Assembly (NCBI RefSeq): GCF_003944795.1
Contig: NZ_RWBG01000002.1
Coordinates: 1-64,000 of the forward strand
DNA length: 64,000 nt
Direction of reading: 5' to 3'
DNA from: Mangrovimonas spongiae
Lineage (GTDB): Bacteria; Bacteroidota; Bacteroidia; Flavobacteriales; Flavobacteriaceae
Positions 20,157 to 29,142 of the stretch are shown here, in pieces (position 1 is the first letter of the stretch; every line of letters begins with the position of its first letter). The position numbers and the translations under genes were made by a program. Below the pieces are notes generated by a model. The model made no database searches, was not told the DNA's origin, and saw only the letters and a list, made by a program, of their open reading frames with translations.

Positions 20157-21473
20157 TTATTGCAATTGAATTTTTATAACTTGTTTAGTTTGTTGTGTTA
20201 CTTTATATCTGTCGTCGGCACGTTGCCCCATTATCCAAACAATATCATCACCAGAACAAAGTACCAAAATACGTTCTTTTTCAAGTAAGGACACTTTCTC
20301 ATCTTTTAAATATTTGCTTACTTTTTTTTTACCACGCATTCCAAAGGGATAAAAATAGTCGCCTTTTTGCCATTGTCTTACACACAACGGGTATTTTAAC
20401 AAATCTTTATCAATGTAAATAATATTTGCTGTTGTTTTGGTAATATGTTCAACTTCTTGAAACGACAACTTTCCTGAGGGAGTTATCACGTTATTTTGGC
20501 CTTCCTTAATTTGAAGTTTTAGTTTCTCGTTACTTAGATTGCTGTTTTTTGACAAAATAAGATAATCTCGATTCTTTAATAACGTGTAATTTTTCGATAA
20601 AACTTGTTTACCTGATTGGGCTGTAAGTAAATTTATAACATCGTCCCACTCGGAAAACCCATAAGTGTTTAATAACTGATACAAATAAGCTTTAGGACTA
20701 GATAATGCTTGAATTTTTTCAATATTAAAGTAAATAGCATCCTCTGAAATCGTATCGACAACTTGATTGAACACCTCGTCTACCCTATCTTGAATTATGG
20801 TTTCACTTTCCTGTAAGTGTTTTTGCGTTTTTTGAAAGTTTTGTAAAAACGTTGTATGTAGTGCTTTTAATGTTGGAATAACCTCATGACGTAATTTGTT
20901 TCGTAAATATTTTGTAGAAGCATTACTACTATCTTCGCGCCAAGACAAGTTGTTTTCTTTAGCATACGCTTCAATTTCTGCTCTTGAAAATGGCAATAAA
21001 GGCCTAACGACATAGTCATTAATTTCTGGTATACCAGAAAGTCCTTCTATTCCTGTACCACGTGACAGGTTAATTAAAAACGTTTCCAAATCATCATCGG
21101 CATGATGCGCTGTAAGCACATAATCGAACTCAAGTTGTTTGGTTAGTTCTTGAAACCAATCGTAACGTAATGTTCTTGCGGCCATTTGTGTGGACACTTT
21201 TTGATTTTGTGCATAACTAGTCGTATCAAATTTTTGAACAAAAACTTCAACACCTAGGTTTTCTGCTAGATTAACTACAAACGTTTCATCGGCATCGCTT
21301 TCTTCTCCTCTAAGGTTAAAATTACAGTGTGCTAAGGTTATAGGGTAATTTAAAGCCTTCAAAACATGCGTTAACACCACACTATCAACACCTCCAGAAA
21401 TAGCAATAAGTAAGTTACTATCTTTAAGAAATGGTAATGTTGTGTTTAAATGTTGTTGTAAAGCTTTAATCAT
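20157..21473 (-). CDS. tilS: tRNA(Ile)-lysidine synthase
   Basis: Modifies C34 of the minor tRNA-Ile (CAU) to lysidine, changing its codon from AUG to AUA; essential in most bacteria. The 438-aa product has the PP-loop ATP-binding motif AISGGVDS (residues 24-31), the HHADDDLETFLINLSRGTG segment, and the C-terminal TilS domain (DYFYPFGMRGKKKVSKYLKD). Length fits. It lies 16 bp after pabB and 2 bp before dsbD. The gene order pabB-tilS-dsbD suggests an operon of convenience rather than one pathway. Confidence 0.97.
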   Translation of the reverse strand: MIKALQQHLNTTLPFLKDSNLLIAISGGVDSVVLTHVLKALNYPITLAHCNFNLRGEESDADETFVVNLAENLGVEVFVQKFDTTSYAQNQKVSTQMAARTLRYDWFQELTKQLEFDYVLTAHHADDDLETFLINLSRGTGIEGLSGIPEINDYVVRPLLPFSRAEIEAYAKENNLSWREDSSNASTKYLRNKLRHEVIPTLKALHTTFLQNFQKTQKHLQESETIIQDRVDEVFNQVVDTISEDAIYFNIEKIQALSSPKAYLYQLLNTYGFSEWDDVINLLTAQSGKQVLSKNYTLLKNRDYLILSKNSNLSNEKLKLQIKEGQNNVITPSGKLSFQEVEHITKTTANIIYIDKDLLKYPLCVRQWQKGDYFYPFGMRGKKKVSKYLKDEKVSLLEKERILVLCSGDDIVWIMGQRADDRYKVTQQTKQVIKIQLQ

Positions 21474-21489
21474 GCTTCAAAAATACTAT

Positions 21490-22785
21490 TTAATTTTCCA
21501 AAACCTCTCGCATAGCTTTAGCTTTAATTAAACATTCTTCATACTCTTTTACGGGGTCACTTTTTGCAGTTATGGCACCACCAACCGAGAATGAGACGTA
21601 TTGTTTGGTTTTATTGTATAAAATGCTTCTGATAATAACATTAAAATCGAAATCGCCAGCAGGTGAAATATATCCTACTGCACCAGAATATACACCGCGC
21701 TTTGTTTCTTCTAAAGCTTCAATAATTTTCATGGCAGATACTTTTGGTGCACCTGTCATGCTTCCCATTGGGAATGTGGTTTCTATAATATCGATAGGAT
21801 GCGTGTCTTTATTAACTATTGATGCAACTGTAGATATCATTTGGTGTACTTGAGGAAATGTATACACTTCGCACAATTCTTTAACAGTAACACTTCCTTT
21901 TGTAGCTGTTTTAGACAAATCGTTACGCACCAAATCTACAATCATAATATTTTCGCTACGTTCTTTTTCATCTATCTTTAAAGCTTCTTTTAGCTCTTTA
22001 TCTTCCTTTAAGTTGGCGGAGCGTTTTGCTGTTCCTTTTATAGGTTGTGAAATAATTGTATTGCCTTGTTTTTTTAAATAACGTTCTGGTGAAGCAGAAA
22101 GTATATACTTATCTTCAAATTTTAAAAACGTTGCAAATGGTGGCTTTGAAATGTGATTTAAGTTAGCGTAAATTGCTAATGGGTTTAATGTGACTTCTTC
22201 TGCATAAAACTCCTGGCAAAAATTGGCTTCATAAATGTCGCCTCTATGAATATGTTCGAGCATATTTTCTACCTTACTATAATACTCATCTTTATGAATA
22301 CGACGTTTTATTTTTAACTCTTTATTATTACTTGCTGTTTTTTCTGTTAGTTTATATGATATAATTGCATTTATGTCATCTTCTATTTCATCTTCAACCA
22401 TATTTAAATATTGTATAACAACATCTTCGCCTTTAATAAAGAAGAGTTTTTTTGGTTGAAAAAACATAAGCTCTGGAAATTGCAGTCCATCAAAATTATT
22501 TGAATACAGAGCTTCTACATCGTTTTTTAAATCGTAGGATAAGTAGCCAAAAATCCAATCGTTTGTATTGGTTTGGTATTCTTTTAAGTTTTGAAACCCC
22601 TCATGGTAATCGGTAGAAATTGAGGTTAGCGCATCTACAGCTAAAACAGCATCGAAGTTAGAATAAGCATTTTTAAAGTTATTGGAGTCTAACCAAACAA
22701 CTTCGTAAAATTGTTGCGCCCAAGCCAATAATTGCTCTTTAAAACTAGTTATATTGTTAGGATTATATGTGTACGTTTTTCGCAA
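21490..22785 (-). CDS. pabB: Aminodeoxychorismate synthase component I
   Basis: Makes 4-amino-4-deoxychorismate from chorismate on the way to p-aminobenzoate and folate. The 431-aa product has the chorismate-binding domain with IHRGDIYEANFCQEF, SASPERYL, SQPIKGTAKR, DLVRNDL and a C-terminal FNVIIRSI segment. The pattern favours PabB over anthranilate synthase TrpE, because no trp genes are adjacent and the length is short, but distinguishing the two without alignment carries some risk. The glutaminase partner PabA is not adjacent. It is first in the pabB-tilS-dsbD operon. Confidence 0.9.
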   Translation of the reverse strand: MRKTYTYNPNNITSFKEQLLAWAQQFYEVVWLDSNNFKNAYSNFDAVLAVDALTSISTDYHEGFQNLKEYQTNTNDWIFGYLSYDLKNDVEALYSNNFDGLQFPELMFFQPKKLFFIKGEDVVIQYLNMVEDEIEDDINAIISYKLTEKTASNNKELKIKRRIHKDEYYSKVENMLEHIHRGDIYEANFCQEFYAEEVTLNPLAIYANLNHISKPPFATFLKFEDKYILSASPERYLKKQGNTIISQPIKGTAKRSANLKEDKELKEALKIDEKERSENIMIVDLVRNDLSKTATKGSVTVKELCEVYTFPQVHQMISTVASIVNKDTHPIDIIETTFPMGSMTGAPKVSAMKIIEALEETKRGVYSGAVGYISPAGDFDFNVIIRSILYNKTKQYVSFSVGGAITAKSDPVKEYEECLIKAKAMREVLEN

Positions 22786-22850
22786 AGACTATCCTTTTTT
22801 GCAAAGTACCGAATAAATGCTCTAGCTTACAAATACACTTTAATGAAAAT

Positions 22851-22881
22851 AAAAAAAGCCCTTTTCAATTAAGAAAAGGGC
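22851..22881 (-). terminator. Terminator downstream of the mscS operon
   Basis: GCCCTTTTC (22858-22866) pairs perfectly with GAAAAGGGC (22873-22881); on the minus strand seven T follow the stem. It is 60 bp after the MscS stop codon. Confidence 0.88.
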
Positions 22882-22941
22882 AAGCAAGATAATCGCTGTT
22901 TCAAAAAAAAACTCCTAACAATTTATTAACCCTAAACAAAT

Positions 22942-23769
22942 TTAGCTTTTAATTTCAACTTGATTATCTACTATTTCCTTAATAGGCACTATGAGCTTTC
23001 CCTGCTCAGTTTTTAATGTTATTGTTATATCATTTACGGCTACTATTTCTCCAGTTACTCCATTAAACGATACAACTTGTCCTAATACAAATAAACGTCT
23101 TGTGTAATATGCTTTTAATAAACTATCTACCACATCTCTAGCTCCAAGACCAATAGCTAATGCTAATGCTAACAAGAAGCCTGCAAGAATCATGGTAATA
23201 TTGTTAGTAATTATACCGGTATCTATTCCGGCTTGATTTAAAGCTGTTATAGTAATGAATGTAAAAAGAATTAGAAAGACTATGCTACTTATTATTTTAC
23301 CGCCAGAAAACCCTACTTCTTTAAAGAATTTTTGTAGTGTATTTTTTACAAAACCAGCAATATAAAGTCCAATTAAAAACAATGCTATTGCACTGATTAG
23401 TTGCGGTAAGTAACGAAGTAGATTGCTTATTTCTTCTGAAATAATGGTCCACTCCATAATTTGAGTTGCTAAAATTAAAAATATTAAAAACAGTCCCCAT
23501 TTGGCGAATGCCGATACTATATTTATAATGTTGAAATTAAATTTTTTGTCTCCAAAAAACCTAATATCGTTAAGCTTATCATCTAATTTATCGGCTTTAA
23601 TAATTCCTAATGCCTTTTTGATAATTTTAACCACTATTTTTGTTAAAATCCACCCTATTAAAAGGACTACTAGGGCTCCTAGAATTTTAGGTACTACTGC
23701 TATAATATCATTCCATATTGCTGAGAGTGAGTTTAGAAGCATTTCCTTCCACTCATTAATTTTATTCAT
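22942..23769 (-). CDS. Small-conductance mechanosensitive channel family protein (MscS-like)
   Basis: The 275-aa product has an N-terminal amphipathic segment, about four membrane helices (about 18-42, 85-105, 121-143, 160-215) and a short C-terminal beta domain (LGQVVSFNGVTGEIVAVNDITITLKTEQGKLIVPIKEI) typical of the MscS middle domain. The pore-like helix AGFLLALALAIGLGARDVVDSLL is rich in Ala and Gly, as expected. It lacks the large cytoplasmic vestibule of E. coli MscS, so it belongs to the shorter group with conserved TM helices. It is third in an operon with an ECF sigma factor and a 58-aa protein, which points to envelope or osmotic stress. Confidence 0.88.
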   Translation of the reverse strand: MNKINEWKEMLLNSLSAIWNDIIAVVPKILGALVVLLIGWILTKIVVKIIKKALGIIKADKLDDKLNDIRFFGDKKFNFNIINIVSAFAKWGLFLIFLILATQIMEWTIISEEISNLLRYLPQLISAIALFLIGLYIAGFVKNTLQKFFKEVGFSGGKIISSIVFLILFTFITITALNQAGIDTGIITNNITMILAGFLLALALAIGLGARDVVDSLLKAYYTRRLFVLGQVVSFNGVTGEIVAVNDITITLKTEQGKLIVPIKEIVDNQVEIKS

Positions 23770-23781
23770 GTTGATTAGTTT

Positions 23782-23958
23782 TTATATACTCTTTCTTTTA
23801 CTTAATGTTCTTTCTATAACATCGCCTACGTTTACAGCAAATAGCCTTGATAAGTCCATCAAGAATTTGGCAAAAGCAATGTCTTTCATAACCTTACCTT
23901 TAAGCTCTTCTGGAGCTGCCCTTAAAGGTTTTTGCAATTCTTTAAACGGGTTTTCCAT
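23782..23958 (-). CDS. 58-aa conserved-looking hypothetical protein between sigma factor and MscS gene
   Basis: This reading frame starts with ATG at 23958, 2 bp after the sigma factor stop (23961), and ends 12 bp before the MscS start. It encodes 58 residues beginning MENPFKELQKPLRAAPEELK and ending VIERTLSKRKSI. The peptide is helical and amphipathic, with no signal peptide and no membrane segment. It has no Cys or zinc-binding anti-sigma motif. The tight spacing on both sides makes it a real gene in my judgment. Its position would suit a small modulator of the sigma factor or of the channel, but this is inference. Confidence 0.8.
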   Translation of the reverse strand: MENPFKELQKPLRAAPEELKGKVMKDIAFAKFLMDLSRLFAVNVGDVIERTLSKRKSI

Positions 23959-23960
23959 AA

Positions 23961-24500
23961 CTAAAGCGTATTATATGCGTTAATTAATTTATCCTTGGCT
24001 CGTTTTAACCTCATTTTCACAGCGCTTTCTCCTATGCCAAGTATGCCTTCCAATTCATTAATAGTCAAGTAGTCTTGATACTTAAGTAATATGATCATTT
24101 TATCGTTTGGGGGTATTTCTTCTAATGCTATTTTAAGCTTATCAACTTTCATTTGATATAAACTATAGTCTTCTTCCTCATAGCTTTCTTCTTTTATTTC
24201 TTTAGCTTCTACAGCATTTTTTTCAATCTTTTTAGCTGTATTTCTTGTCACATAATTAACACAGTGGTTATATGTAAATGCATACAACCATGTTGAAAAT
24301 TTTGATTTTCCTTTAAAAGACGATAACTTAACAAATAGTTTTAAAAATACATCCTGTGTTAAATCTTTGGCTTCGTCTGCACTTTTTGCAAAGCCATAAC
24401 ATTTGTTGTAAACCAAATCGGCATATCTATCGTACAGTATCTCAAAAAGAACAGTATTATTAGACTGTGTAATCTTGGCTACAAGCTCTTCATCTGTCAT
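23961..24500 (-). CDS. ECF-type RNA polymerase sigma factor
   Basis: Directs RNA polymerase to a specific promoter set. The 179-aa product (from ATG 24500, MTDEELVAKI) has sigma region 2 (FEILYDRYADLVYNKCYGFAKSADEAKDLTQDVFLKLF and KFSTWLYAFTYNHCVNY) and region 4 (YQDYLTINELEGILGIGESAVKMRLKRAKDKL). An in-frame TTG at 24527 would add 9 residues but lacks family support. Between the two regions lies an acidic Glu-rich linker. No typical FecR-like or zinc anti-sigma gene is adjacent; instead, a 58-aa protein and an MscS-like channel follow. Confidence 0.95.
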   Translation of the reverse strand: MTDEELVAKITQSNNTVLFEILYDRYADLVYNKCYGFAKSADEAKDLTQDVFLKLFVKLSSFKGKSKFSTWLYAFTYNHCVNYVTRNTAKKIEKNAVEAKEIKEESYEEEDYSLYQMKVDKLKIALEEIPPNDKMIILLKYQDYLTINELEGILGIGESAVKMRLKRAKDKLINAYNTL

Positions 24501-25060
24501 CTTTTTTGAAATACAATTCGGCCTCAATTATTACTATTCGTTTAGGTTATCTATTTTTTAGACACACTATTTTTATTGAAGTCACATTAAACTTAATTTT
24601 TTTATTTTTTTTAATCAAAAAACCATTAACACACTAAAATACAATGCGCTACTTGTAATAGTAATTATTATGGGGCGGGTTAAATCAAATAAAATATACC
24701 AAAAACAATACCAATTCTATATAGAATATTTATTACAAGGTACGTATTGGTAGTATTTTATATTATTTTTATGGTTTGGTGAGGTTTAAAAAAATAACTC
24801 ATTAACAATAATGAAGTTGTCATTTATAACCTGATCTATGGTGTTTTAGATTGTTTAGACGTAAGAAAGAAATAAAACATTACAAAATTTAGCTTTTAAA
24901 AGGCTAATAGCATGAAAAACACATTATTTTAAAATTGGTTCTTATAATATTACAGAGTAAAAAACATGCAGTCTACCAAAACTTTTATAACTTTTTATAC
25001 GATAATTATTAATCGCTGCGTTTTATAACCACTAAACATTTATTATATCTTAATTTATTT
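24501..25060. promoter_or_regulatory. 560-bp gene-free divergent regulatory region with nested palindromes
   Basis: No convincing gene is visible. The region carries a perfect 14-bp palindrome ATTCTATATAGAAT (24714-24727) nested between TACCAAT (24709-24715) and its inverted copy ATTGGTA (24746-24752). A short GC-rich island (tggggcgggt, 24671-24680) stands out from the AT-rich background. It lies between the sigma factor gene and the GYF-like gene and could control both. Confidence 0.4.
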
Positions 25061-25651
25061 GTGAAACACTTTTACAACAAAATTCTCCCAAAACTAAAAC
25101 CTTTTAATTTTGATAAGCATTTTAAATCGTACTTAAAAGATATTAAATGGGTACTTATTAATGGTATAGCAAACAAAAAAGTGGTTTATATTTTTAAAAA
25201 TGATACACTTTTAGAAATCATAGAAAACACAAAAACAATAAAAACATCATGGCAACATATTGCCGCGAATTTTATTTCTATAAAAACTGAAGATGGTGAA
25301 CAAATAGTCTCGTTACATTACAAAGATGATGACTTGCTAGTAATTAATAAAAAAGGTACCGAAGATTATGCTTTTTTTGTAGATGAAAGTAGTTATGAAA
25401 ATGACTTAAATACAGAAGAAGATTTAAAAAACTTTTTATTAAATAAGTATATAAATAAAGCTAAAAATCTTATTAAAGAGCATGAGTTTTATTACATAAA
25501 GAACTTTAAAGAATATGGCCCTTATAGTGTAACCGAACTTTTAGAGCGCGTTAAAAACAATTTAGCAGATGAACGCTGCTTTGTTCGTGATATAAACGAA
25601 CATGATTATAATAATCGTATTCGTATTTCAGATTTACTTCGAGAGTTATAA
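25061..25651 (+). CDS. Hypothetical protein with C-terminal GYF_2-like domain
   Basis: The 196-aa product starts at GTG 25061; I see no ATG nearby in frame. The N-terminal 130 residues are unfamiliar, with alternating strands (WVLINGIANKKVVYIFKNDTLLEI). The C-terminal part, HEFYYIKNFKEYGPYSVTELLERV, resembles the GYF_2 domain (a xxYYxxNGxxxGPfsxxEL pattern), usually a peptide-binding or membrane-associated module. It has no signal peptide. It is flanked by an empty 560-bp region upstream and a strong terminator downstream, so it is probably monocistronic. Function is unknown. Confidence 0.75.
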   Translation: MKHFYNKILPKLKPFNFDKHFKSYLKDIKWVLINGIANKKVVYIFKNDTLLEIIENTKTIKTSWQHIAANFISIKTEDGEQIVSLHYKDDDLLVINKKGTEDYAFFVDESSYENDLNTEEDLKNFLLNKYINKAKNLIKEHEFYYIKNFKEYGPYSVTELLERVKNNLADERCFVRDINEHDYNNRIRISDLLREL

Positions 25652-25687
25652 ACAAAAAGCGCAAACTAAGAGTTTGCGCTTTTTGTT
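25651..25687. terminator. Bidirectional terminator between the GYF-like gene and lpdA
   Basis: A perfect 17-bp inverted repeat (25651-25667 with 25671-25687; core GCGCAAACT/AGTTTGCGC) with a 3-nt loop and T runs on both sides serves the two convergent genes. Its first base is the last base of the plus-strand stop codon. The AAAAAGCGCAA start is shared with the dnaK terminator. Confidence 0.93.
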
Positions 25688-25705
25688 TATTGATAATATT
25701 ACTTT

Positions 25706-27106
25706 TTAAACATGCAAAGCACGATCATCGGTTGCAGCTAATGCCGCTTCTTTAATCGCTTCGGTAAAAGTTGGGTGTGCATGAGACATTCTGGCAACGT
25801 CTTCAGCTGAGGCTCTGTACTCCATAGCTACAACAGCTTCTGCTATCATATCGGCAGCACGAGCACCAATCATGTGTACACCTAAAATTTCATCGGTATT
25901 TTTATCGGCTAATACTTTTACAAAACCATCAATATCCATACTTGCTCTAGAGCGTCCTAAAGCACGCATTGGAAACTGACCTACTTTATAAGTTACACCT
26001 GCTTCTTTAAGCTGTTCTTCGGTTTTACCAACAGCAGCAACCTCTGGCCATGTATAAACTACGCCAGGAATTAAATTATAATCGATATGTGGTTTTTGCC
26101 CTGCTATAGTTTCGGCCACAAAAACACCTTCTTCTTCGGCTTTATGAGCTAACATAGCGCCTTTTACTACATCGCCAATTGCGTAAATATTACTTGCGGT
26201 GGTTTGTAAATGCTCGTTAACTTCTACTTGTCCTCTATCGTTAAGTTTTACGCCTGCAGCTTCAGCATTTAAGCCATCGGTATAAGGTTTACGCCCTACC
26301 GATACTAAACAGTAATCGCCTTTAAACTCTACTTCGTTTCCTTTTTTATCGTCTGCCTTCACAATAACATCATCTCCTACACGCTCAACAGATTTTACCT
26401 TGTGAGAGGTATTCATTTTAAACTTGGCTTTTTTAAAGACTTTATTAAGTTCTTTAGATAACCCAGCATCCATAGTAGGAATAATACGATCCATATATTC
26501 AACCACAGTCACTTCGGCTCCTAGACGTCTATAAACTTGACCTAATTCAAGACCAATAACACCGCCACCAATAATAATTAAATGTTTTGGTACTTCCTTT
26601 AATTTTAAAGCCTCTGTAGAGGTTATAATACGTTCTTTATCTATCTCTATAAATGGTAATGTTGATGGTTTAGATCCTGTAGCAATAATAGTATGCTTTG
26701 CTTCAATTTCTTCGTCTTTTTCACCTTTTATAGTAATATGCGTAGCATCTTTAAAACTTCCCACACCTTGGTAAACATCAACCTTATTTTTTTTCATCAA
26801 GAAATCGATTCCGCCAGTAGTTTGATCTACAACTGTTTGTTTACGGGCAATCATTTTTTCCAGATTAACTTTAACATCACCTGGTATTTCAATACCATGA
26901 TCTTCAAAGTGTTTTACAGCATCTTCGTAATGATGGGAAGAGTCTAAAAGTGCTTTACTAGGAATACAACCTACGTTTAAGCAGGTTCCACCAAGTACAG
27001 AATATTTTTCTATGATTGCAGTTTTCATTCCTAGTTGAGCGCAACGAATGGCAGCTACATATCCACCAGGACCAGAGCCAATAATGGCTACATCGTATGA
27101 GTTCAT
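25706..27106 (-). CDS. lpdA: Dihydrolipoyl dehydrogenase (E3)
   Basis: FAD enzyme that reoxidises lipoamide in pyruvate and 2-oxoglutarate dehydrogenase complexes, reducing NAD. The 466-aa product has the FAD motif GSGPGGYVAA, the redox-active disulfide GGTCLNVGCIPSKAL (Cys42, Cys47), the NAD motif IIGGGVIGLELG, a second FAD contact TTASNIYAIGDV and the C-terminal His-Glu pair in HAHPTFTEAIKEA. It stands alone, with its own promoter and a convergent terminator. Confidence 0.98.
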   Translation of the reverse strand: MNSYDVAIIGSGPGGYVAAIRCAQLGMKTAIIEKYSVLGGTCLNVGCIPSKALLDSSHHYEDAVKHFEDHGIEIPGDVKVNLEKMIARKQTVVDQTTGGIDFLMKKNKVDVYQGVGSFKDATHITIKGEKDEEIEAKHTIIATGSKPSTLPFIEIDKERIITSTEALKLKEVPKHLIIIGGGVIGLELGQVYRRLGAEVTVVEYMDRIIPTMDAGLSKELNKVFKKAKFKMNTSHKVKSVERVGDDVIVKADDKKGNEVEFKGDYCLVSVGRKPYTDGLNAEAAGVKLNDRGQVEVNEHLQTTASNIYAIGDVVKGAMLAHKAEEEGVFVAETIAGQKPHIDYNLIPGVVYTWPEVAAVGKTEEQLKEAGVTYKVGQFPMRALGRSRASMDIDGFVKVLADKNTDEILGVHMIGARAADMIAEAVVAMEYRASAEDVARMSHAHPTFTEAIKEAALAATDDRALHV

Positions 27107-27140
27107 AAGATTGTTTTTTTCGTATTTATTAAAACGATAA

Positions 27141-27167
27141 CAAAAATACGAATTTCCTTTTACTCAA
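27141..27167 (-). promoter_or_regulatory. Promoter of lpdA
   Basis: On the minus strand TTG (27167-27165) is followed 16 bp later by TATTTTTG (27148-27141), close to the Flavobacterium consensus TTG-N17ish-TAnnTTTG. It lies 34 bp before the lpdA ATG. Confidence 0.6.
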
Positions 27168-27198
27168 CACTGTTTTAAAAGCGCTTAATTTTAATTAA

Positions 27199-27657
27199 CT
27201 AAACTGTAACAGCTGTAGTGTATTTAACCTCATTAATCACAAACATACTATGCGTGCTTCCTATATGGTTTATAGAGGTTAATTTATTTACTAAAAACTC
27301 CCGAAAGGCTTCCATATCTTTTACCACAACTTGTATTAAATAGTCGTAATCGCCACTAATATGATAACAAGACATGACTTCTTCTAATTTGGTGACCTCT
27401 TTTTCAAACTGAACCACATAATCGTGCGTATGTTGTACCAACTTAATATGACAAAACACGACAAAAGATTTATTAACAGCTTCCTTTTTTATTAAAGCGA
27501 CATACTTATCGATTACACCTGATTTTTCAAGTTTTTTTATACGCTCGTAAACGGCAGTTACCGAAAGATTTAACTTTAATGATAATGCTTTGGTGGTTTG
27601 TTTACAATCGTCCTGTAATAAGGCGATTAACTTTTTATCTACCGAATCTAAAATCAT
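27199..27657 (-). CDS. Lrp/AsnC-family transcriptional regulator
   Basis: The 152-aa product has the family's N-terminal winged helix (LDSVDKKLIALLQDDCKQTTKALSLKLNLSVTAVYERIKKLEKSGVI) and the C-terminal ligand-binding RAM domain (YVVQFEKEVTKLEEVMSCYHISGDYDYLIQVVVKDMEAF). These regulators sense amino acids and often control the neighbouring gene. It is divergent from a methionine-lyase-like gene, with 167 bp between the starts, so it probably regulates that gene and perhaps the NhaC transporter in response to methionine or another amino acid. This is inference from context. Confidence 0.93.
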   Translation of the reverse strand: MILDSVDKKLIALLQDDCKQTTKALSLKLNLSVTAVYERIKKLEKSGVIDKYVALIKKEAVNKSFVVFCHIKLVQHTHDYVVQFEKEVTKLEEVMSCYHISGDYDYLIQVVVKDMEAFREFLVNKLTSINHIGSTHSMFVINEVKYTTAVTV

Positions 27658-27824
27658 CTTATTTGAAAATTATTCTAACATCATAATTAAAACACTAAAA
27701 TTACAATAAAAATAACTGAAATATAAACCATATATAGAATAAAAATCTATAATAATAAACTAACATTGATTTTTAACCTGTTTATTCCGAATTTTGAAGT
27801 ATTAACACCTAAAACAATAATATC

Positions 27825-29024
27825 ATGGCTTTTAAACCCGCAAATAATATACAAGATTTACAATACTTTGGAGAATTTGGAGGTGTGAACCCTTCTATTT
27901 CCGACTCATCTACCTATACATTTTTATCGGCAAAAACTATGTTCGACACTTTTGAAGGAAATGCCGATGGTTGCTACCTTTATTCACGTCATTCATCACC
28001 GTCAAATCTATATCTTGGTGAAGCTTTAGCAGCCATGGAAGGCACAGAAACCGCTACTGTAACTGCTTCAGGAATGGGCGCAATTACCCCTGTAATTATG
28101 CAGTTATGTCATGCTGGAGATCACGTAGTTTCTAGCCGCACTATTTATGGCGGCACCTATGCATTTTTAAAAAATTTCGCACCTAAACTTAGTATCAACA
28201 CTACATTTGTCGACATTACTAAATTAGATGCTGTTGAAGCTGCGATAACTAAAAACACAAAAGTATTATATTGCGAAACCGTAAGCAATCCATTGCTTGA
28301 AGTAGCTGATATTAGGGGGCTTTCTGAATTAGCCAAAAAATATAATTTACAATTAGTTGTAGACAACACCTTTTCACCACTATCAATTTCACCAGCAAAA
28401 TTAGGGGCCGATGTTGTAATACATAGTTTAACAAAATTTATTAATGGTTCATCTGATACTGTTGGTGGAGTTATTTGTGGTACACAAGAATTCATCGACA
28501 CTCTTAGAAACGTAAACGATGGTGCATGTATGCTTTTAGGAGCTACTATGGATAGCCTTCGAGCTGCTTCTATTTTAAAAAACCTACGCACTTTACATAT
28601 AAGAATGCAACAACATAGCAAAAATGCACAGTATTTAGCCGAAAAATTTGAAAACGATGGTTTAAAAACTGTTTATCCAGGATTGCAATCTCATCCTTCT
28701 CACAAGACTTTCAAAAATATGATGAATGATAAATATGGATATGGTGGTATGCTAACTATAGATGTTGGCTCTTTAGACAAAGCCAATACCTTAATGGAAA
28801 TGATGCAAGACAAAAACCTAGGATATCTAGCGGTTAGTTTAGGGTTTTACAAAACCTTATTCTCTGCACCAGGAACATCAACATCTTCCGAAATTCCCGA
28901 AGAAGAACAACAAGACATGGGACTAAGCGATGGGTTAATTCGTTTTTCTATTGGTCTTGATGCCGATATAGAACGCACCTATAATATGATGCACACATGT
29001 ATGAAAGTCTTACATATACTCTAA
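27825..29024 (+). CDS. Cys/Met-metabolism PLP enzyme, methionine gamma-lyase-like
   Basis: The 399-aa product is a clear member of the gamma-family PLP enzymes: YSRHSSPS (Tyr53, Arg55, phosphate contacts from the neighbouring subunit), TASGMGAI, the active-site tyrosine in TIYGGTYAF (Tyr108), VVDNTFSP and the PLP lysine in HSLTKFINGSSD (Lys204). Members include methionine gamma-lyase, cystathionine lyases and O-acetylhomoserine sulfhydrylase. In typical methionine gamma-lyase a cysteine follows the YG in that motif (YGCTFAF); here Gly110 replaces it, so the assignment is uncertain. Context (divergent Lrp, downstream NhaC transporter) favours sulfur amino acid catabolism. A terminator follows. 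Confidence 0.85.
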   Translation: MAFKPANNIQDLQYFGEFGGVNPSISDSSTYTFLSAKTMFDTFEGNADGCYLYSRHSSPSNLYLGEALAAMEGTETATVTASGMGAITPVIMQLCHAGDHVVSSRTIYGGTYAFLKNFAPKLSINTTFVDITKLDAVEAAITKNTKVLYCETVSNPLLEVADIRGLSELAKKYNLQLVVDNTFSPLSISPAKLGADVVIHSLTKFINGSSDTVGGVICGTQEFIDTLRNVNDGACMLLGATMDSLRAASILKNLRTLHIRMQQHSKNAQYLAEKFENDGLKTVYPGLQSHPSHKTFKNMMNDKYGYGGMLTIDVGSLDKANTLMEMMQDKNLGYLAVSLGFYKTLFSAPGTSTSSEIPEEEQQDMGLSDGLIRFSIGLDADIERTYNMMHTCMKVLHIL

Positions 29025-29049
29025 AGTCTTTTTTAAAAATAATTGTTTA

Positions 29050-29078
29050 AGCCCAACATATTTAATGTTGGGCTTTTT
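29050..29078 (+). terminator. Terminator after the methionine-lyase-like gene
   Basis: GCCCAACAT (29051-29059) pairs with ATGTTGGGC (29065-29073), followed by five T. It separates the lyase gene from the NhaC gene, so the latter may rely on its own promoter or on read-through. Confidence 0.9.
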
Positions 29079-29142
29079 GTTGTATTTGCAAAACTTCGGC
29101 TAATGTCGTAACATTACAATCCAAATTAACTAACTAATATAT

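Noticed and set aside
24501-24527. TTG start adding nine residues to the ECF sigma factor
   Set aside because: ATG 24500 begins MTDEELVAKI, the normal family start.
27658-27824. SAM or other riboswitch before the methionine-lyase-like gene
   Set aside because: No conserved stem structure or long leader could be seen; only AT-rich divergent promoter DNA.
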